Shown: positions 7,036 through 15,202, numbered from the stretch's first letter. The stretch is DNA of 17,253 bases from Draconibacterium sp. (GCA_015493625.1 WGCT01000298.1:1-17253), one strand, 5' to 3'. The notes: a model not told the origin generated them from the letters alone. Made by a program: numbers and translations.

Positions 7036-7205
7036 AATTAAACTACTAGGCATCTACTATTTAACACAACCGTAAAAATTTAGGCAGTTTGTTAATTAAC
7101 AGCAGAATATAATAACATAACAAAACATAATTACTCTTAAATTAAGGCACAATTTTTGTTAAATAAGCTCAACCTATTTCAAGCAGAAACGAAAAAAAAA
7201 GGACC

Positions 7206-8588
7206 ATGAACAGAAAACTTTGGTTAACCGCCATTATTGTAGTAGTAGTGCTACTTATCGCATTTCTTGCATTTCCACGATCAGAAACCGAATCAACCCA
7301 AATTTCCACCACTGTTACAAAAGGCAAGTTCGATATTTTAGTGTTTGCCAGTGGCCAGCTCGAAGCTCAAAACTCCGAAAACATTACGGTTCCCGATGCG
7401 TTAAAAGACCGCGACATTCGGGTTTACGAAATAAAAATTACCGATATTGTTGAAGAAGGAACCGTTGTCGACTCGGGCGAATACGTAGCAACCCTCGACC
7501 AAAAAGCAGTTGAAGAGGAGATGAACAAAGCAAAAGAGGAGTTGGAACAGGCATTTAATAGTTTTGAAGATGCAAAAATGGACTCCAACCTCAATCTGAG
7601 TAATTATCGCGACCAGATAATAAATGCCAGAGAGCAAGTAGAAGAGGTACAAATCGTCCTCGAAGAGTCGAAATACGAGTCGCCATCGGTAATTCGAAAA
7701 GCTGAAATGGATTTAGACAAAGCAAAAAGAAAACTGGCGCAAGAGATAAAAGGGTACGAGCTAAAAGAGCGTCAGGCAATATCGAAAGTAGAACGCTACA
7801 AAATTGACCTAAAACAGAAACAGAGGAGAATAAACAAGCTCGAGAATGTCTATAACTCGTTAATAATTACGGCACCCCGCTCGGGGATGGTAATTTACGG
7901 GAAAGGGCAAATGGGAACAAAAATAGCAGTAGGGTCGACAGTAAGTCCGTGGATGCCTATGATTGCCACACTCCCCGATTTATCGTCGATGTTGTCGATT
8001 ACGTATGTGAACGAAATTGATATTTCGAAAGTAAAAGTAAAGCAGAAAGTTCTTTTGGGAATCGATGCCATTCCCGGAAAGCAGTTGGAAGGAGAGGTAG
8101 TGTCGGTGGCAAATATCGGGCAGCCAATGCCCAAAAGCGATGCTAAAGTTTTTGAAGTAAAAATTAGAATCTTTGGCGATGTTACCGGACTAAAACCGGC
8201 CATGACAACCAGTAACATTATACAAACCGCATCGTTTCAAGATACGCTTTTTATCCCCTCGGAAGCGGTTTTTGAAAACGACTCGTTACAGTTTGTTTAT
8301 TTAGACAATGGAAAAATTACAAAGCAAATTGTTGATTTAGGCGATAAAAACGACAACTACATATTAATACGAAAAGGGTTAAAAGCCGGCGACAAGATTC
8401 TACTTACCGAACCTAAAAATGCAAATGAACTGACATTCGAAGGAATGGATATTTACAAAGAGATTAAAGAGAGAAAAGCACGAGAGGAAGAGAAAGCTAA
8501 AAAAGCGGTAGAACAAGATAAAAAGAAATCGTTTAAGCTTCAGCAGAAAAAAAGTAGTGGACGTGGCGGAATGATAATTTTTGGTTAA
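7206..8588 (+). CDS. HlyD/MacA-type periplasmic adaptor subunit (first of two)
   Basis: Membrane-fusion protein of 460 residues that should link an inner-membrane ABC permease to a TolC-type channel. A single N-terminal anchor lies at residues 5-23. The lipoyl-like half motif (IYEIKI-like VYEIKI, 73-78; VATLD, 94-98) is followed by a long alpha-helical hairpin, about 100-218, rich in Glu, Lys and Gln. The second lipoyl half is APRSGMVIYGK (223-233). The beta-barrel and membrane-proximal parts follow, with ATLPDLSSMLSITYVNEID (254-272) and LKPAMTTSN (329-337). The C-terminus carries an unusual highly charged tail (416-450) of Lys, Glu and Arg, which the second adaptor lacks. It is the first gene of a tight operon (gaps of 21, 15 and 10 bp). 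An AAGGA lies only 2 bp before the ATG, too near for normal use. Confidence 0.92.
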   Translation: MNRKLWLTAIIVVVVLLIAFLAFPRSETESTQISTTVTKGKFDILVFASGQLEAQNSENITVPDALKDRDIRVYEIKITDIVEEGTVVDSGEYVATLDQKAVEEEMNKAKEELEQAFNSFEDAKMDSNLNLSNYRDQIINAREQVEEVQIVLEESKYESPSVIRKAEMDLDKAKRKLAQEIKGYELKERQAISKVERYKIDLKQKQRRINKLENVYNSLIITAPRSGMVIYGKGQMGTKIAVGSTVSPWMPMIATLPDLSSMLSITYVNEIDISKVKVKQKVLLGIDAIPGKQLEGEVVSVANIGQPMPKSDAKVFEVKIRIFGDVTGLKPAMTTSNIIQTASFQDTLFIPSEAVFENDSLQFVYLDNGKITKQIVDLGDKNDNYILIRKGLKAGDKILLTEPKNANELTFEGMDIYKEIKERKAREEEKAKKAVEQDKKKSFKLQQKKSSGRGGMIIFG

Positions 8589-8609
8589 CCCGGTAAAGAA
8601 ATTATAACC

Positions 8610-9956
8610 ATGAAAGAAATTATACAACGTTACGGACACGATGTTGCTTCGGGAGTTGAGGCAATTTTCACCAATAAAATAAAATCGTTTTTAACGGCAC
8701 TTGGAATTATTTTCGGTGTTGCTGCTGTTATTAGTATGCTTGCTATTGGAAACGGTGCACAACAGGAGATTCTGGAACAGATAAAAATGGTGGGTGTAAA
8801 CAACATTATTATTTCTCCTGTAAAAAGTTCTATCTCGGCCAACGATTCGGAGAATAAAAGCGAAAATGAGAATCAAACACAAATCAGCACAAAAAAGTTC
8901 TCGCAAGGCCTTTCGCTTTTAGATGCCAAAGCAATAAAGAATGTAATTCCAACGGTAAATAAAATTAGTCCGGTAATTACATTTAACTACTCGGCCATTT
9001 TAAACGGCAAAAGCAAACCGGTTGTTTTAGAAGGCATTAGCAACAGCTATTTCGACCTCTTTAATATTACGCTCAGCAAAGGTTCGCTGTTTACAAAAAC
9101 CCAAATTGACAATGCATTCCCGGTTTGTATTATTGGCGATAATATAAAAACGGTATTTTTTAATCAAGAAAACCCAATAGGTAAAAATATTAAATGCGGA
9201 CAAATATGGATGAAAGTTATTGGCGTTATCCAACGGCGCGACTTTACCGCATCGGCTTCCGATGAACTGGGAATAAGCAGTACCGACAACAAAATTTTTA
9301 TGCCTGCAAACACCCTGTTAATGCGCTTTAAAAACCGGTCGTTAATAAGACCCGATGAAGTTGAAAAACTTATGGCATCGCGTGACAATAATAACAAAAA
9401 GGAGAATCTGAACCAATTGGATAAGATTGTTGTTCAAGTTACCGAAACCGAAAAATTAAGCGAAACTGCCGAAATTATTCGCCGAATGCTTATTCGCAGG
9501 CACAACCAACTTTTCGATTTTGAAGTTACCATTCCCGAGTTATTGCTAAAACAACAACAGCGCACAAAGGGAATATTCAATATTGTGCTGGGGGTCATTG
9601 CCGGTATCTCGCTTATTGTTGGCGGAATAGGAATTATGAATATTATGCTTGCCTCGGTTATGGAGCGAATTCGTGAAATTGGAGTTCGTCAGGCCATTGG
9701 AGCATCGCGAAAAGATATCATCGTTCAATTCCTGTCCGAATCAATTATTATTAGTGTTTCGGGCGGAATTCTTGGAATTGTTCTGGGGGTTGTTTTTTCG
9801 AAAATTATCTCAGGAGTGTTCGACATTAAAACAATAATCTCTGCCTTTTCAATTTTCATATCATTCGGAGTTTCTGTTTTTGTGGGTGTTGTTTTCGGAT
9901 ATGTTCCGGCAAAACGCGCAGCCGAACAAGACCCGGTTAATTCATTACGTCAATAA
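8610..9956 (+). CDS. MacB/FtsX-type ABC transporter permease, no ATPase domain
   Basis: Inner-membrane permease of 448 residues with the type VII ABC layout. Membrane segment 1 is at about 26-48 (FLTALGIIFGVAAVISMLAIGNG). A large periplasmic domain follows at about 49-320, then segments at about 322-350, 375-400 and 407-432. The family signature GGIGIMNIMLASVMERIREIG (338-358) and the coupling-helix region VRQAIGASRKDI (359-370) are intact, and the C-terminus ends AKRAAEQDPVNSLRQ. MacB itself is about 640 residues with an N-terminal ATPase; this protein begins directly at the permease, so it needs a separate ATPase. None is encoded in the operon or anywhere in the window. A polar Ser/Asn/Glu/Lys linker (71-96) interrupts the start of the periplasmic domain. 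Likely role: moving a substrate from the periplasm out through the TolC homologue with the two adaptors. Confidence 0.93.
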   Translation: MKEIIQRYGHDVASGVEAIFTNKIKSFLTALGIIFGVAAVISMLAIGNGAQQEILEQIKMVGVNNIIISPVKSSISANDSENKSENENQTQISTKKFSQGLSLLDAKAIKNVIPTVNKISPVITFNYSAILNGKSKPVVLEGISNSYFDLFNITLSKGSLFTKTQIDNAFPVCIIGDNIKTVFFNQENPIGKNIKCGQIWMKVIGVIQRRDFTASASDELGISSTDNKIFMPANTLLMRFKNRSLIRPDEVEKLMASRDNNNKKENLNQLDKIVVQVTETEKLSETAEIIRRMLIRRHNQLFDFEVTIPELLLKQQQRTKGIFNIVLGVIAGISLIVGGIGIMNIMLASVMERIREIGVRQAIGASRKDIIVQFLSESIIISVSGGILGIVLGVVFSKIISGVFDIKTIISAFSIFISFGVSVFVGVVFGYVPAKRAAEQDPVNSLRQ

Positions 9957-9971
9957 TTTAAATTAAAAAAA

Positions 9972-11456
9972 ATGAACAAATCAATTCTAATAACCATTAT
10001 TTGTTTTCTTTTTTTGAATCAAATAAATGCACAAAACAAACAATACTTAACCTTAGACGATGTCATCAGAATTGCATCGCAACAGTCGTTAGATGCCTTT
10101 AAAAACGAAAATATGTACCTCGCCAATTACTGGGAGTTTAAGTATTACAAAGCCGACCGCTTACCAAGCTTGTCGTTAGATGCAACAGCATTTAACTACA
10201 ACCGGTCTATGCAGAAAGTATACAATTACGATGAAAACCGCGATGAATACATTGAACGCGAAGATTTTAACTCCGACGTTTCGCTCAGATTAAACCAAAA
10301 CATTGGATTAACCGGCGGGCAACTTTTTGCCGTTTCAACCTTGGCACTGACAAAAAAACTTGGCGACGACCATTCGTCATCTTTCTCTTCAACACCATTT
10401 AGTATTGGTTATTCGCAACCCATTAACGGATACAACAAGTTTAAATGGAAAACAAAAATTGAACCTCTAAAATTTGAAAAGGCAAAAAAGGAGTTTATTC
10501 AGGCAAAAGAAGAACTGGCATTAAAAGCCAACCGTTTGTTTTTCAACTTGGTTGATGCTCAAATAGAGGTAAATATTGCAAAAACCAATTTGGCCAACGC
10601 CGACACACTCTTTACAATAGGGAAAGGCCGGTTTCAAGTAGGAACGGTAACACAAGACGAACTGCTAAATCTGGAACTCCGCTATATGAACTCAAAACTG
10701 GCACTTACCCGTGCAAACCTTGGACTGGAACGTTCGAAAGCCAGTTTAAATTCATTCCTCGGGTACGAAAAAGAGGTTGATATTGAATGTGTTATTCCGT
10801 CGTACTCGCCCGGTTTGCAGATAGAAGCCGACAAAGCATTGCAATTGGCACTAACAAATAATCCCGAAATCATCGGGCAAAAACAGCGTCTGCTCGAAGA
10901 GGACAGAAGAGTGAATCAGGCAAAAAGCGAAAATGGTGTTAGTGGAACGCTCTTTGCCGTTTACGGACTTAACCAAAATGCCGAACAGTTTAGCGATGTG
11001 TATAAAGACCCCCTTAACCGGCAACAATTAAGAGCAGGTATTAGTATGCCAATATTAGACTGGGGACGGAGAAAAGGGCAACTGGCAATGGCACGCTCGA
11101 ACCGCGAAGTTGTTCGAATTGGCATCAATCAGGAAAAAATAGATTTTGAACAGAATGTAATTATGAATGTAATGGAATTTAACCTGCAGGGAAATCAGGT
11201 GCTAAATACGGCAAAAGCCGACACCATTGCACAAATGCAGTACGACGTTACCCAACAACGCTTTTTAATTGGAAAAGTTGACGTAACAAAACTTAATTTA
11301 GCCCGAAACGACCGCGAACAGGCTCGCCGTGCATACATCAGATCGTTACGGTCGTATTGGGATTACTACATTACACTTCGCAGACTTACCCTTTTCGACT
11401 TCGAAAAAAACATCACGCTCTCCGAAGACTTCGACAAACTAATTAATAAAAATTAA
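9972..11456 (+). CDS. TolC-family outer-membrane channel protein
   Basis: Outer-membrane efflux protein of 494 residues. A signal peptide covers residues 1-20 (hydrophobic core ILITIICFLFL, likely cleavage after INA20 before QN). The mature protein begins with the typical LTLDDVIRIASQQS helix. Two structural repeats are visible. The first contains GRFQVGTVTQDELLNLELRY and ends near residue 265. The second ends with RFLIGKVDVTKLNLARNDRE followed by RAYIRSLRSYWDYYITLRRLTLFD near the C-terminus. A Tyr/Asn-rich stretch with the acidic segment DENRDEYIEREDFNSD lies at 87-102, in the region of the first beta strands. It lies 15 bp after the permease and 10 bp before the second adaptor, so all four parts are probably made together. 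It should form the trimeric exit duct for the export complex. Confidence 0.93.
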   Translation: MNKSILITIICFLFLNQINAQNKQYLTLDDVIRIASQQSLDAFKNENMYLANYWEFKYYKADRLPSLSLDATAFNYNRSMQKVYNYDENRDEYIEREDFNSDVSLRLNQNIGLTGGQLFAVSTLALTKKLGDDHSSSFSSTPFSIGYSQPINGYNKFKWKTKIEPLKFEKAKKEFIQAKEELALKANRLFFNLVDAQIEVNIAKTNLANADTLFTIGKGRFQVGTVTQDELLNLELRYMNSKLALTRANLGLERSKASLNSFLGYEKEVDIECVIPSYSPGLQIEADKALQLALTNNPEIIGQKQRLLEEDRRVNQAKSENGVSGTLFAVYGLNQNAEQFSDVYKDPLNRQQLRAGISMPILDWGRRKGQLAMARSNREVVRIGINQEKIDFEQNVIMNVMEFNLQGNQVLNTAKADTIAQMQYDVTQQRFLIGKVDVTKLNLARNDREQARRAYIRSLRSYWDYYITLRRLTLFDFEKNITLSEDFDKLINKN

Positions 11457-11466
11457 AACCCGAATC

Positions 11467-12717
11467 ATGGCATTCATCAAAAAAAGATATTTATGGATTC
11501 TGTTAGTAATTATTGTCGGATTAACAGCTGTTTTATACGAAAGTAAAAATCTCATCCCCAATAATACCTGCACTGTACAGTCAGGACCTTTTGAATTAGC
11601 ATTGAATATTAAGGGAGAGGTACAAGGTAAAAACGCAGTGGTTATTAACCTGCCCGATGTTATGAAAAGAAGAAGCCTGCGGATCTATCAAATAAAAATA
11701 AAAGATATGATACCGGAGGGAAAACTTGTAAAAAAAGGCGATTGGATTGCTACACTCGATGCTGCCGATATTAATCAGAAAATACAAAATAACCAACAAG
11801 AACTTACACGCCATCTGGCCGAGTTTAACGATGCTAAAATCGACTCGGCCATACAATTAACCAAATTGCGCGAAGAACTGCAAGAGTTTAATTACGATTT
11901 GAAATATAAAGAACTGGAGTTGGAACAGGCAAAATACGAGTCGCCGGCATACCAGCGAAAAAAGCAGGTGGAGTATAATAAAACCATTAGGCAAATGGAG
12001 AAAAAACGCCGCGATTATGAACTTACCCGGTTAAAATTAAAAACCCAAATAAAGCGAAAAGAGGATAATTACAACGAAGATGTTCAAACCGACTCGCTTT
12101 TAAAACAGGCATTAATGGCCTGCCGCGTAAAAGCACCAAAGAATGGAATGGTAATGTATGCCAAACTATGGGGCGGACGAAAACTGCGCGTGGGCGACCA
12201 GGTTAGCAGGTGGAATCCGGCCATTGCAACTCTCCCCGACATGTCGGTTTTAGTTTCGGAAACGTATGTAAAAGAAATTGACATTACTAAAATTGCTGTG
12301 GGCGACAGTGTGGAAATAACCATCGATGCACTTCCAAACAAAAAGTACAACGGTATTATTGACAAAATTGCAAATATAGGGCAAGAGCTTCCCGGATTCG
12401 ACACAAAAGTTTTTAAGGTTATTATTAATATGAATGAACATGGCAAAGAGATAAAACCGGCCATGACCACAAATAATAAAATTATTTTAACGAAACTCGA
12501 AAATGCCGTTAAAATACCACGCAACTGCCTGTTTTCTAATGATGGAGATACTTTTGTATTCTTAAAAACCGAGGGCAAAATTGTTAAAAAGAGAGTAACA
12601 AAAGGGTTTGAAAACGATACTGAGATTGTTATTAAATCGGGGCTAAATATTGGCGATATTATTTTAAACACAGCTCCCGAAAACAGAGACCAAATTAAAT
12701 TTATTGAGGATAAATAG
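11467..12717 (+). CDS. HlyD/MacA-type periplasmic adaptor subunit (second of two)
   Basis: Adaptor of 416 residues with an N-terminal anchor at about 8-24. It has the same domain order as the first adaptor: lipoyl half (IYQIKI 73-78; IATLD 94-98), helical hairpin (about 100-218), second lipoyl half (APKNGMVMYAK 223-233) and beta-barrel region. Its landmarks fall at the same residue numbers as in the gene at 7206: YESP at 157-160 in both, IATLPD at 253-258 in both, KPAMTT at 330-335 in both. The two are therefore paralogues from a duplication, aligned without net gaps over about 280 residues. The sequences have diverged clearly, and this copy lacks the charged C-terminal tail. As the last gene of the operon it may form a mixed adaptor ring with the first copy, as in transporters that need two adaptors (inference). 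A 16-bp palindrome follows its stop. Confidence 0.92.
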   Translation: MAFIKKRYLWILLVIIVGLTAVLYESKNLIPNNTCTVQSGPFELALNIKGEVQGKNAVVINLPDVMKRRSLRIYQIKIKDMIPEGKLVKKGDWIATLDAADINQKIQNNQQELTRHLAEFNDAKIDSAIQLTKLREELQEFNYDLKYKELELEQAKYESPAYQRKKQVEYNKTIRQMEKKRRDYELTRLKLKTQIKRKEDNYNEDVQTDSLLKQALMACRVKAPKNGMVMYAKLWGGRKLRVGDQVSRWNPAIATLPDMSVLVSETYVKEIDITKIAVGDSVEITIDALPNKKYNGIIDKIANIGQELPGFDTKVFKVIINMNEHGKEIKPAMTTNNKIILTKLENAVKIPRNCLFSNDGDTFVFLKTEGKIVKKRVTKGFENDTEIVIKSGLNIGDIILNTAPENRDQIKFIEDK

Positions 12718-12724
12718 TTTTTGT

Positions 12725-12740
12725 TTTTAACCGGTTAAAA
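12725..12740. promoter_or_regulatory. 16-bp perfect palindrome after the export operon
   Basis: TTTTAACC followed directly by GGTTAAAA is a perfect palindrome, 8 bp after the stop of the second adaptor and 40 bp before the next ATG. With no loop it is a poor RNA hairpin and more like a protein-binding site, possibly an operator for the downstream gene. A weak terminator with a CCGG loop cannot be excluded. Confidence 0.35.
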
Positions 12741-12780
12741 CCGAACTTAGCACAACCAATTTTTTTTAGAAGCACCTGAA

Positions 12781-14013
12781 ATGTTGCAGAAAAACAGGCC
12801 CGATATTTATCTGTTTAATCCCACTTTCGAATATGCTGTGGCAAACGGGAATGCATCGTGGCAGCCCAACAAGCTGTTGCAAAAAATGGAAAACGACCTA
12901 TCTACTCTCCCCCTCTTTTTTTCTCAACCCGGCGATGTAATTTTAACCGACAAAATTCCTTCTAAGAAATTTATTAATTCACTAAAGCAGATAAATATTG
13001 CCTCGCCCCATTTTTCAGAAAAAGACACCTTTACAAACAACAAAGTGTTTATTGAATCGGATAAAAACAGATTGCTCCCCTGGGGCTGGAGTCCGGCAGC
13101 CCACAAACTTCTATCGCCACTGAAAAACAGTTGTTCTGCCGAGTTTAAAGATTCGCCTGTTTTTAATTGGCATGTCCGGCAAAAGCACTTTTATTCGCGC
13201 AAATTCTCGCTCGAAATTTTAACCTCACTTCTTGCCAAATTCCCCGACGAGCGTTTTATTTCAAAAGAATATCTGCCAAAAATAGTAACAGGTAAACCCG
13301 GGTTTAAAAAGCAGATTGAGGAGTGGGAGAAAATTATGGTAAAAGCACCATGGAGTAGCTCGGGACGAGGCTTGCAGCCGGTTACAAAAACACCGGTGCA
13401 TGAAAAAGTGTGGGAAAAATTACTGGGAATTATAAGCGAGCAGGGATTTGCCATTGTCGAACCATTTTTAAACAAAGTGTTCGACCTTGCCTTTCAATTT
13501 CAGCTCGAAAAAGGGAGAGTTACATTTTTAGGAACCAGCCATTTTTTAACCAACAAAAAGGGCCAATATGTGGGAAACAGTTTAAACGGGTTGCCTTCGA
13601 AAGTTGAAAACGATGTTGCCGAATTTATTAAACTTGTTCGGGGCAAAATTATTAAGCCTTTAATTAAAATTATTGAATCGAGCGAACTTGCAAAAAATTA
13701 CGAAGGTTTTTTTGGTGTCGACACACTCATCTTTCGCGACCGGAATAATGTATTAAAAATAAATCCCTGTCTCGAAATTAACGTAAAACAAACCATGGGA
13801 CTGCTATCGTTACAACTCGAAAAACTGATAGTAAACAACCGAAAAGGTGAGTTTAAAATCTATTACCAACCGGGCGAAAATTTTATAAAATTTGCACAAA
13901 CAATGGAGAGAAAATATCCGTTACAGATTACAAATCGAAAAATTGAGTCGGGGTTTTTGGCAATAACCGAAGCCACCGAAACAACGCTTTTTGGTGCCTA
14001 TATTTTAGTTTAG
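12781..14013 (+). CDS. Uncharacterised ATP-grasp-like protein
   Basis: A 410-residue cytoplasmic protein without signal peptide or membrane segment. The N-terminus carries NPTFEYAVANG (13-23) and LLPWGWSPAAH (98-108). It resembles an uncharacterised Bacteroidota family that begins with NPE-type motifs and is full of short conserved islands (recalled, not searched). The C-terminal half looks like an ATP-grasp fold. KAPWSSSGRGLQPV (188-201) has the lysine plus Ser/Gly-rich loop. VEPFLNKVFDLAFQF (226-240) would be the linker and strand region. GVDTLIFRD (312-320) and LKINPCLEINVKQTMG (325-340) resemble the strand pair carrying the Mg-binding Glu and Asn, with Glu332 and Asn334 as candidates. ATP-grasp enzymes join an acid to an amine or thiol, so a ligase is possible, but the product is unknown. 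A PPK2 gene follows 76 bp downstream. Confidence 0.75.
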   Translation: MLQKNRPDIYLFNPTFEYAVANGNASWQPNKLLQKMENDLSTLPLFFSQPGDVILTDKIPSKKFINSLKQINIASPHFSEKDTFTNNKVFIESDKNRLLPWGWSPAAHKLLSPLKNSCSAEFKDSPVFNWHVRQKHFYSRKFSLEILTSLLAKFPDERFISKEYLPKIVTGKPGFKKQIEEWEKIMVKAPWSSSGRGLQPVTKTPVHEKVWEKLLGIISEQGFAIVEPFLNKVFDLAFQFQLEKGRVTFLGTSHFLTNKKGQYVGNSLNGLPSKVENDVAEFIKLVRGKIIKPLIKIIESSELAKNYEGFFGVDTLIFRDRNNVLKINPCLEINVKQTMGLLSLQLEKLIVNNRKGEFKIYYQPGENFIKFAQTMERKYPLQITNRKIESGFLAITEATETTLFGAYILV

Positions 14014-14089
14014 CAAAAACATACTCGAACCTCAAATTGCTTTTCTTTTCCTTTTTCACTATTTTTAATCAGAATCAATTTCAAGAATT

Positions 14090-14914
14090 ATGAAAAATAT
14101 GGAATCGCATCACACATCGAAACACTCCATTCCCAATAAAATTTACGAGCACGAGTTAAACAAACTTCAAATTGAACTGGTAAAACTGCAAGAGTGGATT
14201 AAGCTAAAAGGGCTAAAAGTGGTTGTTATTTTCGAAGGGCGCGATGCTGCCGGGAAAGGAGGAACCATTAAACGGATTTTACAGTCGCTAAACCCACGCA
14301 TTTGTAAAGTGGTTGCACTTGGCACACCCACCGAGCGCGAAAAAACACAGTGGTATTTTCAACGCTATGTTGCCCATTTACCTGCCAAAGGAGAAATGGT
14401 TCTGTTCGACCGGAGTTGGTACAATCGTGCCGGCGTTGAAAAAGTGATGGGATTTTGCACCCCCGACGAATATTGGGAATTTCTGCGCTCGTGCCCAAAT
14501 TTCGAAAGGATGTTAATCCGTTCGGGAATTATTTTGTTAAAATACTGGTTCTCGGTAAGCGAAGAGGAGCAGGAGAAACGGTTTAAAGCACGAATAAAAG
14601 ACCCAACAAAACGGTGGAAACTGAGTCCGATGGATTTAAAATCGCGCGAGTTTTACACCGACTATTCAAAAGCAAAAGATGAGATGTTTGCCTACACCGA
14701 TACAAAGATAAGTCCGTGGTATATGGTTGATGCCGATAATAAAAAACGGGCGCGCTTAAATTGCATTCATCATCTGTTATCGAAAATTCCATACGAAGAT
14801 TTAACTCCCGAGCCGATTAAACTTCCTCCGCGCACCGAGAATAAATCGTATGTTCGGCCTCCACTCGAAGAGATGACTTTTGTTCCCGATTTATATAAAG
14901 AATACGACGATTAA
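14090..14914 (+). CDS. ppk2: Polyphosphate kinase 2 (PPK2)
   Basis: PPK2 transfers phosphate between polyphosphate and nucleotides. The 274-residue length is right for a single-domain enzyme. Walker A is FEGRDAAGKGGTIK (48-61, Lys56). Walker B lies in LFDRSWYNRAGVEKVMGF (105-122), with Asp107 and Arg108 as expected. The lid region is RFKARIKDPTKRWKLSPMDL (164-183), and YSKAKDEMFAYTD (192-204) follows. The single-domain architecture and motif wording resemble the class I enzymes, which interconvert ADP and ATP, but nucleotide preference is not certain from sequence alone. The first ATG (14090) is used; the Met at residue 4 is an equally possible start, because the first 18 residues are poorly conserved in the family. 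It lies 76 bp after the ATP-grasp-like gene on the same strand and may be co-transcribed with it; no separate promoter was found. Confidence 0.95.
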   Translation: MKNMESHHTSKHSIPNKIYEHELNKLQIELVKLQEWIKLKGLKVVVIFEGRDAAGKGGTIKRILQSLNPRICKVVALGTPTEREKTQWYFQRYVAHLPAKGEMVLFDRSWYNRAGVEKVMGFCTPDEYWEFLRSCPNFERMLIRSGIILLKYWFSVSEEEQEKRFKARIKDPTKRWKLSPMDLKSREFYTDYSKAKDEMFAYTDTKISPWYMVDADNKKRARLNCIHHLLSKIPYEDLTPEPIKLPPRTENKSYVRPPLEEMTFVPDLYKEYDD

Positions 14915-14942
14915 TTACAATACTTCGTTAAATTTTTGTTTC

Positions 14943-14966
14943 TCGCAAAGCCGCAAAGTCGCAAAG
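14943..14966 (+). repeat. Octamer tandem repeat, 3 units
   Basis: Three exact 8-bp units of YCGCAAAG follow each other (TCGCAAAG, CCGCAAAG, TCGCAAAG), 28 bp after the ppk2 stop. Degenerate CGCAAAG octamers of this kind are, from memory, common between genes in Bacteroidota genomes. The repeat is distinct from the heptamers at 998 and 7008. Confidence 0.7.
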
Positions 14967-15054
14967 GTCTGATTTTTAGCAAATTACGACAACCACTTTA
15001 TGCCTTGTAATTCTCTGTTTATGAGATGTTTATAAAAATGTACCGAACCATTAT

Positions 15055-15202
15055 AATTAGGGTCTGCCGGAAAATAACTAAACACGTGATACTCAGCCAG
15101 ATACACTATTCGAACTTTTAACAGGTTAAAGTATTTATATATATCTGCACTTCGCAAAATCCAAATCTGACACACATCTGAGCTTTTCAGCAGACCCTAA
15201 TT
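15055..15202. repeat. 148-bp segment bounded by 13-bp perfect inverted repeats (MITE-like)
   Basis: AATTAGGGTCTGC at 15055-15067 is matched exactly by its reverse complement at 15190-15202. Continuing inward, the match stays partial for seven more positions (17 of 20 overall). The interior of about 122 bp is AT-rich with no convincing gene. No flanking target-site duplication is evident. The right arm includes the last sense codon and the TAG stop of the DUF1338 gene. The layout suggests a small non-autonomous element; a long-loop RNA structure in the convergent 3' region is the alternative. Confidence 0.45.

Larger units (their letters stand above)
6843..7205. other. 363-bp gap between the DMT gene and the export operon
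   Basis: This AT-rich gap has no credible gene. It holds a small hairpin (6974-6995), a heptamer repeat cluster (7008-7035) and a 12-bp perfect palindrome TGTTAATTAACA (7090-7101). AATTTTTG at 7151-7158 is one mismatch from the -7 box but has no -33 partner at the right distance. A run of nine As followed by AAGGA-like bases reaches to 2 bp from the ATG at 7206, too close to act as a normal ribosome binding site. The promoter of the export operon should lie here but I cannot place it. Confidence 0.6.

Noticed and set aside
7195..7205. AAGGA before the first adaptor as a Shine-Dalgarno site
   Set aside because: It lies only 2 bp from the ATG, too close for normal pairing, and other genes in the window also lack such sites.
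12084..12671. 195-codon open frame on the minus strand inside the second adaptor gene
   Set aside because: It is antisense to a conserved adaptor gene. Its hydrophobic Ser/Phe/Ile composition follows from the opposite-strand codons.
14984..15175. 63-codon minus-strand open frame between ppk2 and the DUF1338 gene
   Set aside because: It crosses the left arm of the inverted repeat, has no promoter or ribosome binding site, and shows no recognisable motif. It cannot be excluded, but there is no positive support.
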